Assembly (NCBI GenBank): GCA_963783695.1
Contig: CAWAOM010000001.1
Location: forward strand, 1,116,001-1,180,000
Source: BM003 sp963783695
GTDB lineage: Bacteria; Pseudomonadota; Gammaproteobacteria; Steroidobacterales; BM003
Reading direction: 5' to 3'
DNA length: 64,000 nucleotides
The stretch's first letter is position 1. Each line of letters starts with the position of its first letter. Under the pieces are notes generated by a model. It saw only the letters and a program-made list of their open reading frames with translations. It had not been told where the DNA came from and searched no databases. Shown here piece after piece: positions 51,987-61,653 of the stretch. The position numbers were made by a program, and so were the translations under genes.

Positions 51987-52418
51987 ATGAGAACCACACT
52001 TTTTTTGTCCTTAGTCGCGCTTGCGATATGCGCCTGGACCCCGGCACAGGGCGCCCAGTTCATGGAAGTGCTGGAGGATGCCTACGAGGTCAGCGCTGCT
52101 GACGTTCAGTTGCCGGCCGAACAGGGACGCACGATGTATGTGAAAACCTGCGCGGATTGTGCGCCGACCGCAATGCAGACCGACGAGAAGACCAATTTTT
52201 TCGAGGAAGATGGCACCGTTGCCTACACGGAATTTCGCGATTTACTGAAAGACAACTATGACTCGGCCGTGTATGTGTTCTACCGCACCGGCACTAATGA
52301 AGTGACGCGAATCGTACTTAGCCCCATCACCAGACCGTCGGCTTCGCCGGCAGCACCGCCCGCCAAACCCGAGCAGGACGACCAGCGTCGCCGCCCGGGT
52401 TTCCGTGCAGGCTCTTAA
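51987..52418 (+). CDS. Exported CxxC protein of unknown function between pilX and pilY1
   Basis: A 143-residue protein with a clear ribosome binding site (GGGAGGG) and a signal peptide ending near PAQGA. The mature part has one CxxC (C55-A-D-C58) with no following histidine, so it is not a haem motif; a compact region to ~110; and a Pro/Ala/Arg-rich tail. I do not recognise the family. In pseudomonads pilX is followed directly by pilY1, and pilY2 lies after pilY1. No PilY2-like gene is present downstream here, so this may fill a related role in PilY1 maturation; that is speculation. Confidence 0.8.
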   Translation: MRTTLFLSLVALAICAWTPAQGAQFMEVLEDAYEVSAADVQLPAEQGRTMYVKTCADCAPTAMQTDEKTNFFEEDGTVAYTEFRDLLKDNYDSAVYVFYRTGTNEVTRIVLSPITRPSASPAAPPAKPEQDDQRRRPGFRAGS

Positions 52419-52443
52419 GCGAAGCTATAGGGAGGTCAGTACC

Positions 52444-55400
52444 ATGAAACGGACTGCCATACTGAATTTCATCGCAGCGCTTGCCGTGCCGCTGTTTACC
52501 GCCGGCCCGGTGACGGCTGACGACACCGAATTGTTTCTCGGCGAAGTCGACCCGGTCGACGGCTCGCAGCCCAATATCCTTTTCGTTCTCGATACGTCGG
52601 GAAGTATGGGTGGCAACGTCATCACCAAACTGCCGTATGACGCGAACCAGGTCTACGATTCTGGCTGTCCCGCCGATGTGGTTTTCTGGCGCGAAGGCCC
52701 CGGTGATCCGCCCGCCTGCAATAGCGACAACTATTTCAACCGCGCTGCGCTGGAGTGTGAATCGGCCGAGATTGCTTTTGCCAGTTCCGGCGTCTACACC
52801 GACCGCGCGACGCAGTACCATCGCGGAAACATTCGTTGGCAACGCATTCGTCCCGGGGCGAAAAACCGCGAGGTCGAATGCCGCGGTGACCGTGGCATCC
52901 ATGGCGAGGGCGACCCCAACAAGGTTTTTGCGCAGGATGGCGACCTGAACGAGAAATGGACTGCCGACGGGGCCGCCGAGGTGTCCTGGGCCGGCGCTCG
53001 CACAGGACGCACGTATTCTTTGTATGATGCCAACTACGTCAACTGGTGGAACGACAACGGCGTAACGATTGGCATCGAAACGCGAATCAATATCGTCAAA
53101 CAGGTGACCAACCAGCTGCTCGATTCGATGAAGGGTGTCAACGTCGGCCTGATGCGCTTCAACAGCGAACAGGGCGGCCCGGTGCTGCAGCAGCTCGACG
53201 ATATTGAAGTCGTTCGCGACGACATGAAAGCACAGGTCAACGCGCTGCCCTCGCAGGGCTGGACGCCGTTGTCCGAAACGCTCTACGAAGCCGGCCAGTA
53301 TTACACCGGCGGCGGCGTGGTGTATGGCAATGTCGGCCCGGTGCTGAGCGTACCCGGCTCGCGTGACCCGGCCGATAATGACGTCTACAACCAGCCGGTC
53401 AGTTTCGAATGCCAAAAGAACTACATCGTCATGCTCTCTGACGGTGCCCCCACCCGTGATGTTGATGCCGACGACCGGATTGCCGCGCTGCCAGGCTACG
53501 CCCAGGCGGTCGGCCCGGCTTGCGGCACCGGGGCGAATGGCGCCTGCCTCGACGACATGGCGAAATACCTGTTCGAGGCCGATATCGAACCCAATCTGCG
53601 CGGCCAGCAAAACGTCACGACCTACACCATTGGCTTTGTGGAGAACATCCCGTTGCTGCAGGAAACCGCCAACAAGGGCGGTGGCGAGTACTTCCGGGCC
53701 AATGATGCGGCGTCACTGACGACGGTACTGACCAATATCGTGCGCGAAATTCTCGAAGACGATACGACCTTTGTCTCACCCACGGTGTCGGTCAACGCAT
53801 TCAACCGCACCCAGACACTCAACGATCTGTTCGTTGCCGTGTTCCGCCCGGCCGGCGAAGAGCACTGGCCCGGCAACATCAAGAAATACAAACTGGTGGA
53901 TGGTGAAATTGTCGGTGTCGACGAAGTCAGCGCCGTGGTCGACCCCGCTACCGGGTTCTTCAAAGAGAACGCTCACAGCATCTGGTCGGCCCAGGCCGAC
54001 GGCTCCAATGTCGCCGAGGGCGGCGCGGCCAACCAACTTCCCAACCCCGCCATGCGCAAGGTCTTTACCTACCTTGGCAACAAGAATCTCGCGGCGGACA
54101 TCAACCGATTCAACGAGGCGAATGCGGATCTGCTTGATGCGCTCAACGGTTTGCCCGGCTATGCCGCTGAGAACTCCTGCCCCTCGCGCAACTGCGACAT
54201 TATCCGCCACGCCCGCGGTATCGACATGACCGACGCCGACCAGGACGGCAATGTCGATGAGCCGCGCTACGCGATGGGCGATCCGTTGCATGCCAGGCCA
54301 GTTTCGGTGATCTACGGCGGCACCGAAATCAATCCGGATCTCGACGACTCCGTCATCTACACCGCCAACAACGACGGGTACCTGCATGCGCTGGACCCGA
54401 ATAGCGGTGAGGAACTGTGGGCATTCATCCCTGCTGAGTTGTTCGAGCACTTGCCGCGTTTGTACGACAATAACGCCACGGCGAACCGGTTCTACGGGAT
54501 CGACGGAAATATCAGGGCAGTCAAGGTCGACATCGATCGGAACGGCATCGTCGAACCACTGGAAGGTGACAGGGTGTACTTGTACTTCGGTATGCGCCGC
54601 GGCGGCGACACCCTGTTCGCAATGGATGTCACCGACAAGAGAAACCCGATCCTGATGTGGGCTAAAGACGGCAACGATATTCCGGGTCTTGGTCAGACCT
54701 GGTCGACGCCGATTCCCACCCAGATAGAGATTGCCGACAAGGGGCAAAATCCCGATGATTTCGTACTGGTGTTCGGTGGTGGTTACGACTCGAGTCAGGA
54801 CAACGACCCCTACAGCGTCGATGGGAGCGGCAACAACATCACGATCCTTGATGCCTTGTCCGGCGCACTGCTGTGGCAGGCGAGCAGCGATAACAGCAAT
54901 CTTAATTTGCCCAAGATGGTCAACTCCATTACGGGCGATGTTCGGGTCCTCGACCTGAACAATGACGGCTATGCTGACCGCTTCTATGCTTCGGACACCG
55001 GTGGACGGGTCTGGCGCATCGATATCACCAACGGCAACTCGGCAAACACGCTGGCCGCTGGCGGCGTTCTTGCCGAGCTCGGTGCCGCAGGGATGGGCAA
55101 TCCCACCCTCGCGGACACGCGCCGTTTCTATTATGCGCCGGATACCGCGGTCATCACTACCCAGTCGATGCGGTTCATGCACATAGGCATCGGGTCGGGC
55201 TACCGTGCCCACCCGCTCGATCGGGACAATCAAAATGCCTTCTACGCGCTGCGAGACAAGAACACGTTCAACCGCCTGACCCAGGCGCAGTACGATGCGC
55301 TTGCGCCAATCACCCCGGCCGATCTGGTTGATGTGACAGACGACGCCAGCCCGAACATCGCCGACGGCCAACCCGGCTGGATGATCGAGTTGCGTGGTGG

Positions 55401-55788
55401 CGGATGGATCGGTGAGAAAGTGCTGGCGGAGGCACGTACATTTGCGGACAAGGTCTTTTTCACGACCTTTACACCAAAATCTGGCGACAATCCGTGCCTG
55501 CCCGGTCTTGGCGTGAACAAGCTGTTCATTGTCAATGCCAGCGACGGCAGCCCGGTGAACAATCTCGATGGCGTGGGCGGCGATGACGATCTCACGGTGG
55601 AAGACCGCATTTACAGTCTCTCGCAGGGCGGCATCGCTCCCGAGATCGTGTTCCTGTTCCCGGGTGACGAAGCGTGTAAGGGCGGCGACTGTGACCGTGT
55701 CTATGGCTTCGTAGGTGTGGAAGGCATCGGCGGGCTGGATCTGCCACCGTTCGTTCGGACCTATTGGAGTCAGGACGATACCGAGTAA
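52444..55788 (+). CDS. pilY1: PilY1/PilC-like type IV pilus tip adhesin
   Basis: PilY1 sits at the pilus tip, primes assembly with the minor pilins, and mediates adhesion and surface sensing. The 1114-residue protein starts at MKRTAILNFIAAL after GGAGG; the signal peptide ends near GPVTA. An N-terminal von Willebrand A domain has the MIDAS motif D50-T-S-G-S54. The C-terminal PilC-type propeller begins near DPLHARPVSVIYGG (~613) with YTANNDGYLHALDPNSGEE. Calcium-type loops are seen at D597-D605 (DADQDGNVD) and D837-D845 (DLNNDGYAD), the latter matching the calcium site that controls retraction in PilY1. Several Cys pairs are in the vWA insertion. Confidence 0.95.
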   Translation: MKRTAILNFIAALAVPLFTAGPVTADDTELFLGEVDPVDGSQPNILFVLDTSGSMGGNVITKLPYDANQVYDSGCPADVVFWREGPGDPPACNSDNYFNRAALECESAEIAFASSGVYTDRATQYHRGNIRWQRIRPGAKNREVECRGDRGIHGEGDPNKVFAQDGDLNEKWTADGAAEVSWAGARTGRTYSLYDANYVNWWNDNGVTIGIETRINIVKQVTNQLLDSMKGVNVGLMRFNSEQGGPVLQQLDDIEVVRDDMKAQVNALPSQGWTPLSETLYEAGQYYTGGGVVYGNVGPVLSVPGSRDPADNDVYNQPVSFECQKNYIVMLSDGAPTRDVDADDRIAALPGYAQAVGPACGTGANGACLDDMAKYLFEADIEPNLRGQQNVTTYTIGFVENIPLLQETANKGGGEYFRANDAASLTTVLTNIVREILEDDTTFVSPTVSVNAFNRTQTLNDLFVAVFRPAGEEHWPGNIKKYKLVDGEIVGVDEVSAVVDPATGFFKENAHSIWSAQADGSNVAEGGAANQLPNPAMRKVFTYLGNKNLAADINRFNEANADLLDALNGLPGYAAENSCPSRNCDIIRHARGIDMTDADQDGNVDEPRYAMGDPLHARPVSVIYGGTEINPDLDDSVIYTANNDGYLHALDPNSGEELWAFIPAELFEHLPRLYDNNATANRFYGIDGNIRAVKVDIDRNGIVEPLEGDRVYLYFGMRRGGDTLFAMDVTDKRNPILMWAKDGNDIPGLGQTWSTPIPTQIEIADKGQNPDDFVLVFGGGYDSSQDNDPYSVDGSGNNITILDALSGALLWQASSDNSNLNLPKMVNSITGDVRVLDLNNDGYADRFYASDTGGRVWRIDITNGNSANTLAAGGVLAELGAAGMGNPTLADTRRFYYAPDTAVITTQSMRFMHIGIGSGYRAHPLDRDNQNAFYALRDKNTFNRLTQAQYDALAPITPADLVDVTDDASPNIADGQPGWMIELRGGGWIGEKVLAEARTFADKVFFTTFTPKSGDNPCLPGLGVNKLFIVNASDGSPVNNLDGVGGDDDLTVEDRIYSLSQGGIAPEIVFLFPGDEACKGGDCDRVYGFVGVEGIGGLDLPPFVRTYWSQDDTE

Positions 55789-55792
55789 GCAG

Positions 55793-55818
55793 GCGGGCGC
55801 CACAAACGTGGCGCCCGC
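55793..55818 (+). terminator. Strong hairpin between pilY1 and pilE
   Basis: GCGGGCGCCAC (55793-55803), loop AAAC, GTGGCGCCCGC (55808-55818) pair over 11 bases without mismatch, only a few bases after the pilY1 stop. Only TT follows, so termination is likely partial. It would let pilE be expressed at a different level from the upstream genes. Confidence 0.55.
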
Positions 55819-55839
55819 TTCACTCCGGAGCAAGAGACG

Positions 55840-56274
55840 ATGAAGAAAAAGATACTTGGCGTAACGCTGATCGAGTTGATGGTCGTGGTCCTGATCGTTG
55901 GCATATTGGCCGCCTTCGCAATTCCCAGTTACCGCCAGTACGTTTTGCGCGCGAATCGCGCCGATGCCAAGGCGACGCTGCTGCGCCTGGCGGCGGCACA
56001 GGAACAGTTCTACGCTCAGAACAACACCTATACAAACAACCTGGCGGCGGCACCGCCGGCAGGGCTGGGAATCGCCGGAACCGAGAAGGGCTACTATCAG
56101 CTCAATGTCGCCAACGCCGACGCTACCGGGTTTACAGTCAGCGCAACACCTGCCGCACTAAGCCCGCAACTGCAGGACGGGGCGTGCCAGACGTTTACGA
56201 TCACGGCGACGGGCGTACGCAGTTCATTGAACGGTGGCGGCGCCGACAGCACCGCCGAGTGCTGGAATCGTTAA
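55840..56274 (+). CDS. pilE: Type IV pilin-like minor pilin PilE
   Basis: A 144-residue pilin with a short leader MKKKILG cleaved before VTLIELMVVVLIVGILAAFAIPSY, Glu at +5. QYVLRANRADAKATLLRLAAAQEQFYAQNNTYT is the PilE/PilA-type helix and alpha-beta loop. A C-terminal disulfide loop is suggested by the Cys in DGACQTF and the last Cys in AECWNR. Position after pilY1 matches pilE of pseudomonads. It converges on ispH with a 55-base gap. Confidence 0.92.
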   Translation: MKKKILGVTLIELMVVVLIVGILAAFAIPSYRQYVLRANRADAKATLLRLAAAQEQFYAQNNTYTNNLAAAPPAGLGIAGTEKGYYQLNVANADATGFTVSATPAALSPQLQDGACQTFTITATGVRSSLNGGGADSTAECWNR

Positions 56275-56329
56275 GCCGGTCGCGTCGCAAAGCGATTCGA
56301 CACGCCGACGGCGGACAAGCCGACTGCAA

Positions 56330-57307
56330 CTATTCCGATGACCGTGTCTGGCCCGTGTTTTCATTTTTTCGCAGAAGCCTGGGCAGCGAAAATACGACCT
56401 GCTCGGGGCGCCCGGCCACTTCCTCGGCGACATCGCCTCCCCATTCGCGCAGTCTGTCGATGACCTGGCGCACCAACAACTCCGGGGCTGAGGCGCCGGC
56501 GGTTACGCCGACGGCGGCGCAGCCTTCAAACCACTGTTTGCGCAGATCCTCCGGGCCGTCAATCAGGTACCCCGGAATCCCGGCTTTTTCCGCAATTTCA
56601 CGTAGCCGGTTCGAATTGGAACTGGTACGGGAACCCACCACCAGCATTACGTCGACATTAAGCACCAGCTTCTTGACTGCATCCTGGCGATTCTGCGTGG
56701 CATAACAAATATCTTCCTTGCGCGGACCGGTCAGCGCGGGAAAACGCGCCCGCAGCGAGTCGACAATCGCCGCAGTGTCATCGACCGAGAGTGTAGTCTG
56801 AGTAACGAATGCGACTCTCTCGGGGTCGGCGAACTCCAGGCCTTCAACGTCTGCCACCGCTTCGACCAGCACGATACGCCCACCATGCTCCGCATCAAAC
56901 TGGCCCATTGTGCCCTCCACTTCGGGGTGACCGGCATGACCGATCAGGACTACCTCGCGGCCCTCGCGTGCGTATCGCGTAACTTCCATGTGCACCTTGG
57001 TAACCAGCGGGCAGGTCGCATCGAAAACTGTCAGTTGCCGCCGTTGCGCCTCTGTCTGGACGGCGCGTGCCACACCGTGAGCACTAAAAATGACTGTCGC
57101 GTCTTCCGGCACCTCGTCAAGCTCATCGACGAAAATGGCGCCTTTGCGCCGCAGGTCGTCGACAACGAAACGATTGTGCACGACTTCATGACGCACATAG
57201 ATGGGCGGACCGAATAACTCGAGCGCGCGCTCGACGATCTCAATCGCACGATCTACGCCTGCGCAAAATCCGCGCGGATTGGCCAACAAGATTTTCATAG
57301 TCTGCAT
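56330..57307 (-). CDS. ispH: 4-hydroxy-3-methylbut-2-enyl diphosphate reductase
   Basis: IspH (LytB) makes IPP and DMAPP, the last step of the MEP isoprenoid pathway, using a 4Fe-4S cluster. The 325-residue protein starts at ATG 57307 (MQTMKILLANPRGFCAGVDRAIE) or ATG 57298 (MKILL). Cluster cysteines lie in RGFCAGV, FDATCPLVTK and DICYATQNRQ. HEVVHNRFVV and VGSRTSSNSNRL are family signatures. It is the last gene of the hisF-hisIE-murJ-ribF-ileS-lspA-ispH series. The fkpB gene often found between lspA and ispH is absent. Confidence 0.97.
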   Translation of the reverse strand: MQTMKILLANPRGFCAGVDRAIEIVERALELFGPPIYVRHEVVHNRFVVDDLRRKGAIFVDELDEVPEDATVIFSAHGVARAVQTEAQRRQLTVFDATCPLVTKVHMEVTRYAREGREVVLIGHAGHPEVEGTMGQFDAEHGGRIVLVEAVADVEGLEFADPERVAFVTQTTLSVDDTAAIVDSLRARFPALTGPRKEDICYATQNRQDAVKKLVLNVDVMLVVGSRTSSNSNRLREIAEKAGIPGYLIDGPEDLRKQWFEGCAAVGVTAGASAPELLVRQVIDRLREWGGDVAEEVAGRPEQVVFSLPRLLRKNENTGQTRSSE

Positions 57308-57334
57308 GCCTGTTTTATCGACGAAACACGATTC

Positions 57335-57850
57335 CTAGGCGGATTCGGACTCTGCTTCCGTGCGCCGCCCGTCGAGTATGGCTTCGAGGATAAGAAGAAC
57401 GGCGCCGACGCTGATCGCCGAATCGGCCACGTTGAAAGCCGGGAAATACCATGTCCCATGGTGAACGCTGATGAAATCGACAACATAACCGAGCATTGCC
57501 CGGTCAACGACATTGCCGAGCGCTCCGCCAACGATCAGCGCCAGCGCAATTGCAAGAAGAGTCTGCCCCGTGCGCGGCAGGCGCCGCAACCAGATCATTA
57601 TGAACAGCGTCACTGCCAGCGCGAGCCCGATAAACATCCAGCGCTGCCAGCCGCCGGCGTCACTGAGAAAGCTGAACGCGGCCCCGGTATTGTGCAGGCG
57701 GGTAATATCGAGCCACGGTAAAATCTCGATCCGTTCGTACAGATCGAAGCGCGTGCGAATCCACCACTTGCTCACCTGGTCGGCGACAACAATAAACAGC
57801 GACAGCCACAACCACTGGCTCGCTCCATGCGTGCGAATCCGCGCGCTCAT
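57335..57850 (-). CDS. lspA: Lipoprotein signal peptidase II
   Basis: An inner-membrane aspartyl protease that removes signal peptides of prolipoproteins. The 171-residue protein has four helices. The catalytic aspartates are D125 (GYVVDFI) and D143 (FNVADSAISVG). VADQVSKWW and GGALGNVVDRAMLG are family motifs. The ATG at 57850 overlaps the ileS stop (ATGA); the longer reading from 57994 lies within ileS and is unlikely. Confidence 0.96.
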   Translation of the reverse strand: MSARIRTHGASQWLWLSLFIVVADQVSKWWIRTRFDLYERIEILPWLDITRLHNTGAAFSFLSDAGGWQRWMFIGLALAVTLFIMIWLRRLPRTGQTLLAIALALIVGGALGNVVDRAMLGYVVDFISVHHGTWYFPAFNVADSAISVGAVLLILEAILDGRRTEAESESA

Positions 57851-60663
57851 GCGAAGCGCCGGATCTCGCCGGCATCGAGATTGGTAACGCAACGGCCACA
57901 AATTTCCGGATGGGCCTGGTCGCTGCCAACCTCCGCGCGGCGGTGCCAGCAACGCGAACACTTCGGGTTTGGCGAAGCCGCGGCCGCGATCCACAGACCT
58001 TCAACCGATTCAGCCGCAGAGGCCGCCGGATCACGCTCCGCGACCGCGCAGACCCGGGCCTCCGACGTAATCAGCACGAAGCGAAGTTCCTCGCCGAGCG
58101 CATCCAGCGCCTCGCGCAACGCGCCATCACAATAGAGCGTCACGTCGGCTTCCAGCGCTGAACCGATAACGGCATTTTCGCGCAGCCGCTCCAGCTCCTT
58201 GGCGACGGCCTCGCGCACCTCGAGAATCCTCGGCCAGTCGAGATCGTCCGCACCCGCCTCGCTATGCGGCAGCTGATGCCATTGCCCCAGCATGACTGAT
58301 GCCGGCCGCGCTCCAGGCAGCGCCGCCCAGATTTCCTCTGCGGTAAAACACAGAATCGGCGCCAGCCAGCGGACCAGTGCCTCGGCGATGTGGTACATCG
58401 CCGTCTGTGCCGATAAACGGGCAAGACCGTGGGCCGGCGTCGTGTAGAGCCGGTCCTTCAGAACGTCAAGGTAGAAACCACCCAGATCGACAATGCAGAA
58501 GTTGTGTATGCCCTGGTAGATCTGGTGGAAATCATAGCTCTCATAGGCGGCGGTGACTTTCTGGTCCAGTGCTTCAGCCTGCTGCAACGCCCAGCGATCC
58601 AGCGCCAGCATCTGGTTCACCGGAACGCTGTCAACGGCGGGATCGAACTGGTGCAGGTTGCCGAGCAGGAACCGGGCGGTATTGCGGATACGGCGGTAGG
58701 AATCGGAAACCCGCTTGAGAATCTCATCGGAGACGCTGATCTCACCGCGATAGTCGGTTGCCGCCACCCACAACCGCAACACGTCGGCGCCGAGCGAGTT
58801 CACCACTTTCTGCGGAGCAATCACGTTACCCAGCGACTTTGACATCTTGCGGCCGCGCTCGTCGACGGTGAAACCGTGGGTCAGCACCTGGCGGTATGGC
58901 GCCGCGCCATGCATTGCAACCGCGGTCAGGAGCGAACTCTGGAACCACCCGCGGTGCTGATCCGAGCCTTCGAGGTAGAGGTCTGCGGTTCCGGCAACCG
59001 CCGGGAACATCGCCCCGACACAATGATGCGCCAACCCGGAATCCACCCACACATCCATAATGTCGCTGGCCTTCTCATATTTTTCTGAAATATCGACCGG
59101 AAGTTGCGCCGGATCCAGGTCATGCCACGCGTTGATCCCGCGCTGCTCCACCTCGCCCGCGACGTGCTCGAGAATTGCCACGCTGTCCGGATGCGGTTCG
59201 CCGCTTTGACGGTCGACAAACAACGCTATCGGCACGCCCCAGGTACGCTGCCGCGAAATACACCAGTCGGGCCGCCCTTCCACCATCGCCCGAATGCGTT
59301 GTTCACCCCACTCGGGAACCCAGCCGACGCCGGCAATCGCAGCAAGCGCCTTATCACGCAGACCCTGCCGATCCATGCCGATAAACCACTGCGGCGTGGC
59401 ACGGAAAATAACCGGCGATTTGTGCCGCCAGCAGTGTGGGTAGCTGTGGCCAAATGCTTCGTGATGCAGCAGGCTGCCGCGCTCCGCGAGCAACTCCACA
59501 ATTTTCTGATTGGCTTCGAATACCTGCTCGCCCGCAAAAATCTCGGTATCGGGGAGAAAACGACCGTCGCGCCCCACCGGGTTCTCGACCGGGAGATCGT
59601 AATCGCGGCCGACCGCGAAATCCTCGAGACCATGCCCGGGTGCGGTATGAACCGCGCCGGTGCCCGCATCCAGCGTAACGTGATCGCCGAGTATCAGCGG
59701 CACCTCGCGATCGTAAAATGGATGGCGGACGAGCAGCGATTCGAGCGCCCGGCCCGTCGCCAGGCCAAGCTGCGAGAATGACTCGAGGCCATAGCGCGCC
59801 ATCACTTCAGTGAGCAAGTCCTCGGCGATGACAAGGCGTTCGGGCCCGATTTCACCATGGACCTCCACCAGCGCGTAGGAAAGTTCGGCGTTCAGCGCGA
59901 CGGCCTGGTTGGCCGGAAGCGTCCACGGGGTCGTTGTCCAGATCACCACCGATATCGGGCCGGCACCCTCGGTCTCGACATCTCCAAAACGCTGCAGTAG
60001 CCCGGCCTCATCGACGACCCGAAAACGCACGTCGATAGCCGGCGATGTGCGATCGGCATATTCGACTTCGGCCTCGGCCAGCGCAGAGCGGCAATCGAGA
60101 CACCAGTGGACGGGCTTGTAGCCCTTGTACATATGCCCGTTTTCGATAATTCGGGCAAACGCGCGCAGTTGCTCCGCCTCATAGCGAAACTGCATCGTCT
60201 TGTAGGGATCGTCCCATTGCCCCAATACGCCGAGCCGCTTGAAATCTTTTTTCTGATCTTCGACCTGTTTGTCCGCGTATTCGCGACAGGCCTTGCGAAA
60301 CGCACCTGCATCGAGTTTTGCGCCAACCCGTCCCTTTTTCTTCTCCACGACAAGTTCGATCGGGAGGCCATGGCAATCCCATCCGGGCAAATATGGCGCA
60401 TCGAAACCGGCCAGCGTCCTGGAGCGAACAATAATGTCCTTCAGGATCTTGTTAACCGCATGCCCGATATGAATCGCGCCGTTGGCATACGGCGGACCAT
60501 CCAGCAGCACGAATCGCGGCCGGCCCCTGGATGCCTCGCGAATCTGGCCATAGAGATCCTGCCGATACCACTCCTCGAGCATGGCCGGCTCGCGATTGGC
60601 GAGATTCGCCCGCATCGGGAAACCCGTCTGCGGAAGGTTCAGCGTATCCTTGTATTCGGCCAC
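57847..60663 (-). CDS. ileS: Isoleucyl-tRNA synthetase
   Basis: Charges tRNA-Ile and edits valine. The 938-residue protein starts with GTG 60663 after AGGA, and its length equals that of E. coli IleS. HIGH is at residues 65-68 (NGAIHIGHAVNK). The KMSKS loop reads GRKMSKSLGN. The CP1 editing domain and GWDCHGLPIE are present. A C-terminal zinc finger holds two CxxC pairs, CSRC and CGRC. The upstream neighbour ribF ends two bases before this start region, and lspA is coupled downstream. Confidence 0.97.
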   Translation of the reverse strand: MAEYKDTLNLPQTGFPMRANLANREPAMLEEWYRQDLYGQIREASRGRPRFVLLDGPPYANGAIHIGHAVNKILKDIIVRSRTLAGFDAPYLPGWDCHGLPIELVVEKKKGRVGAKLDAGAFRKACREYADKQVEDQKKDFKRLGVLGQWDDPYKTMQFRYEAEQLRAFARIIENGHMYKGYKPVHWCLDCRSALAEAEVEYADRTSPAIDVRFRVVDEAGLLQRFGDVETEGAGPISVVIWTTTPWTLPANQAVALNAELSYALVEVHGEIGPERLVIAEDLLTEVMARYGLESFSQLGLATGRALESLLVRHPFYDREVPLILGDHVTLDAGTGAVHTAPGHGLEDFAVGRDYDLPVENPVGRDGRFLPDTEIFAGEQVFEANQKIVELLAERGSLLHHEAFGHSYPHCWRHKSPVIFRATPQWFIGMDRQGLRDKALAAIAGVGWVPEWGEQRIRAMVEGRPDWCISRQRTWGVPIALFVDRQSGEPHPDSVAILEHVAGEVEQRGINAWHDLDPAQLPVDISEKYEKASDIMDVWVDSGLAHHCVGAMFPAVAGTADLYLEGSDQHRGWFQSSLLTAVAMHGAAPYRQVLTHGFTVDERGRKMSKSLGNVIAPQKVVNSLGADVLRLWVAATDYRGEISVSDEILKRVSDSYRRIRNTARFLLGNLHQFDPAVDSVPVNQMLALDRWALQQAEALDQKVTAAYESYDFHQIYQGIHNFCIVDLGGFYLDVLKDRLYTTPAHGLARLSAQTAMYHIAEALVRWLAPILCFTAEEIWAALPGARPASVMLGQWHQLPHSEAGADDLDWPRILEVREAVAKELERLRENAVIGSALEADVTLYCDGALREALDALGEELRFVLITSEARVCAVAERDPAASAAESVEGLWIAAAASPNPKCSRCWHRRAEVGSDQAHPEICGRCVTNLDAGEIRRFA

Positions 60664-60664
60664 C

Positions 60665-61627
60665 TTATTCCTGCCTCGATATCGGTTCGGCTTGCTCAGC
60701 CCGCGCGGCCAGTATGTGCCGCGCCTCATCTGCATCCCGGTCCATCTGCTCGGTCAATGCCTGCAGCGATTCGAAACGCCGCTCGTCACGTAATTTGGCG
60801 ACGAAATCCACATGCACATGCTGACCGTACAGATCGCCGTCGAAGTTGAACACATGTACTTCCAAAAGGGCAGTGTCACCGTCGATGGTCGGCCGGGTGC
60901 CGATACTCGCCACGGCATCCCGATTCCCCAGCCCATCGCCCTCGATACGCACTGCATACACGCCATGCAGTGCCAGCACCCGCCGTCCCGGGCGGATGTT
61001 GGCGGTCGGATAGCCCAGTTCACGGCCGAGACGCCGGCCCGGGACAATCCGCCCCGACATTCTGTAAGGACGCCCCAGCAACCGGTTAGCCGCGCCAATT
61101 TTTCCGTCCAGCAGCAGCCGTCTGATTCGCGAACTGCTTACCCTCTCCCCGTCGATTTCGAAGGTCGGAGTGTTCTCCACCTCGAAGCCGTCGCGTCGGC
61201 CACAGGCCTTCAGCATCGCGAAATCGCCACGCCGACCATGGCCGAATCTGAAATCGTCACCGACGACCAGGTAACGCACTCCAAGCCCCTCGAGGAGCAA
61301 CCCCGCCACGAACTGCTCCGCCGGCATTTGCGAATACTCCAGGTCAAAGCGTATGCACAGCATGCGGTCGACACCGGCTGCTGCAAGCGCTTCGTACTTT
61401 TCGCGGAAGCGGGTCAACCTGGCAGGTACTTCGCCGCGGTCGAAAAACTCCTGCGGCGTCGGCTCGAAAACCATAACGAGCGACGGCAGTGCAAAAGCGG
61501 CCGATTTTTCGAAAAGACGCGCGAGAACCGCCCGGTGTCCGAGATGGACACCATCGAAGTTTCCGACCGTCGCCACGCATCCCGCATGGCGCGATCGCAC
61601 ATTGTGTAACCCTCGAATCAGCTCCAT
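60665..61627 (-). CDS. ribF: Bifunctional riboflavin kinase / FAD synthetase
   Basis: Makes FMN and FAD from riboflavin. The 320-residue protein has the nucleotidyltransferase motif TVGNFDGVHLGH (residues ~20-31) and the FAD synthetase ISSTxIR-type segment VSSSRIRRLL. The C-terminal riboflavin kinase domain (~185-305) contains GRELGYPTANI and LHGVYAV. The order murJ-ribF-ileS-lspA is conserved in gammaproteobacteria. rpsT, often nearby, is not in the window. Confidence 0.96.
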   Translation of the reverse strand: MELIRGLHNVRSRHAGCVATVGNFDGVHLGHRAVLARLFEKSAAFALPSLVMVFEPTPQEFFDRGEVPARLTRFREKYEALAAAGVDRMLCIRFDLEYSQMPAEQFVAGLLLEGLGVRYLVVGDDFRFGHGRRGDFAMLKACGRRDGFEVENTPTFEIDGERVSSSRIRRLLLDGKIGAANRLLGRPYRMSGRIVPGRRLGRELGYPTANIRPGRRVLALHGVYAVRIEGDGLGNRDAVASIGTRPTIDGDTALLEVHVFNFDGDLYGQHVHVDFVAKLRDERRFESLQALTEQMDRDADEARHILAARAEQAEPISRQE

Positions 61628-61653
61628 TTTCCCGGGCCGTAAAAAGCTGGCGA

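Noticed and set aside
53776..55833. 685-codon open frame on the minus strand
   Set aside because: Antisense to pilY1 with no family features.
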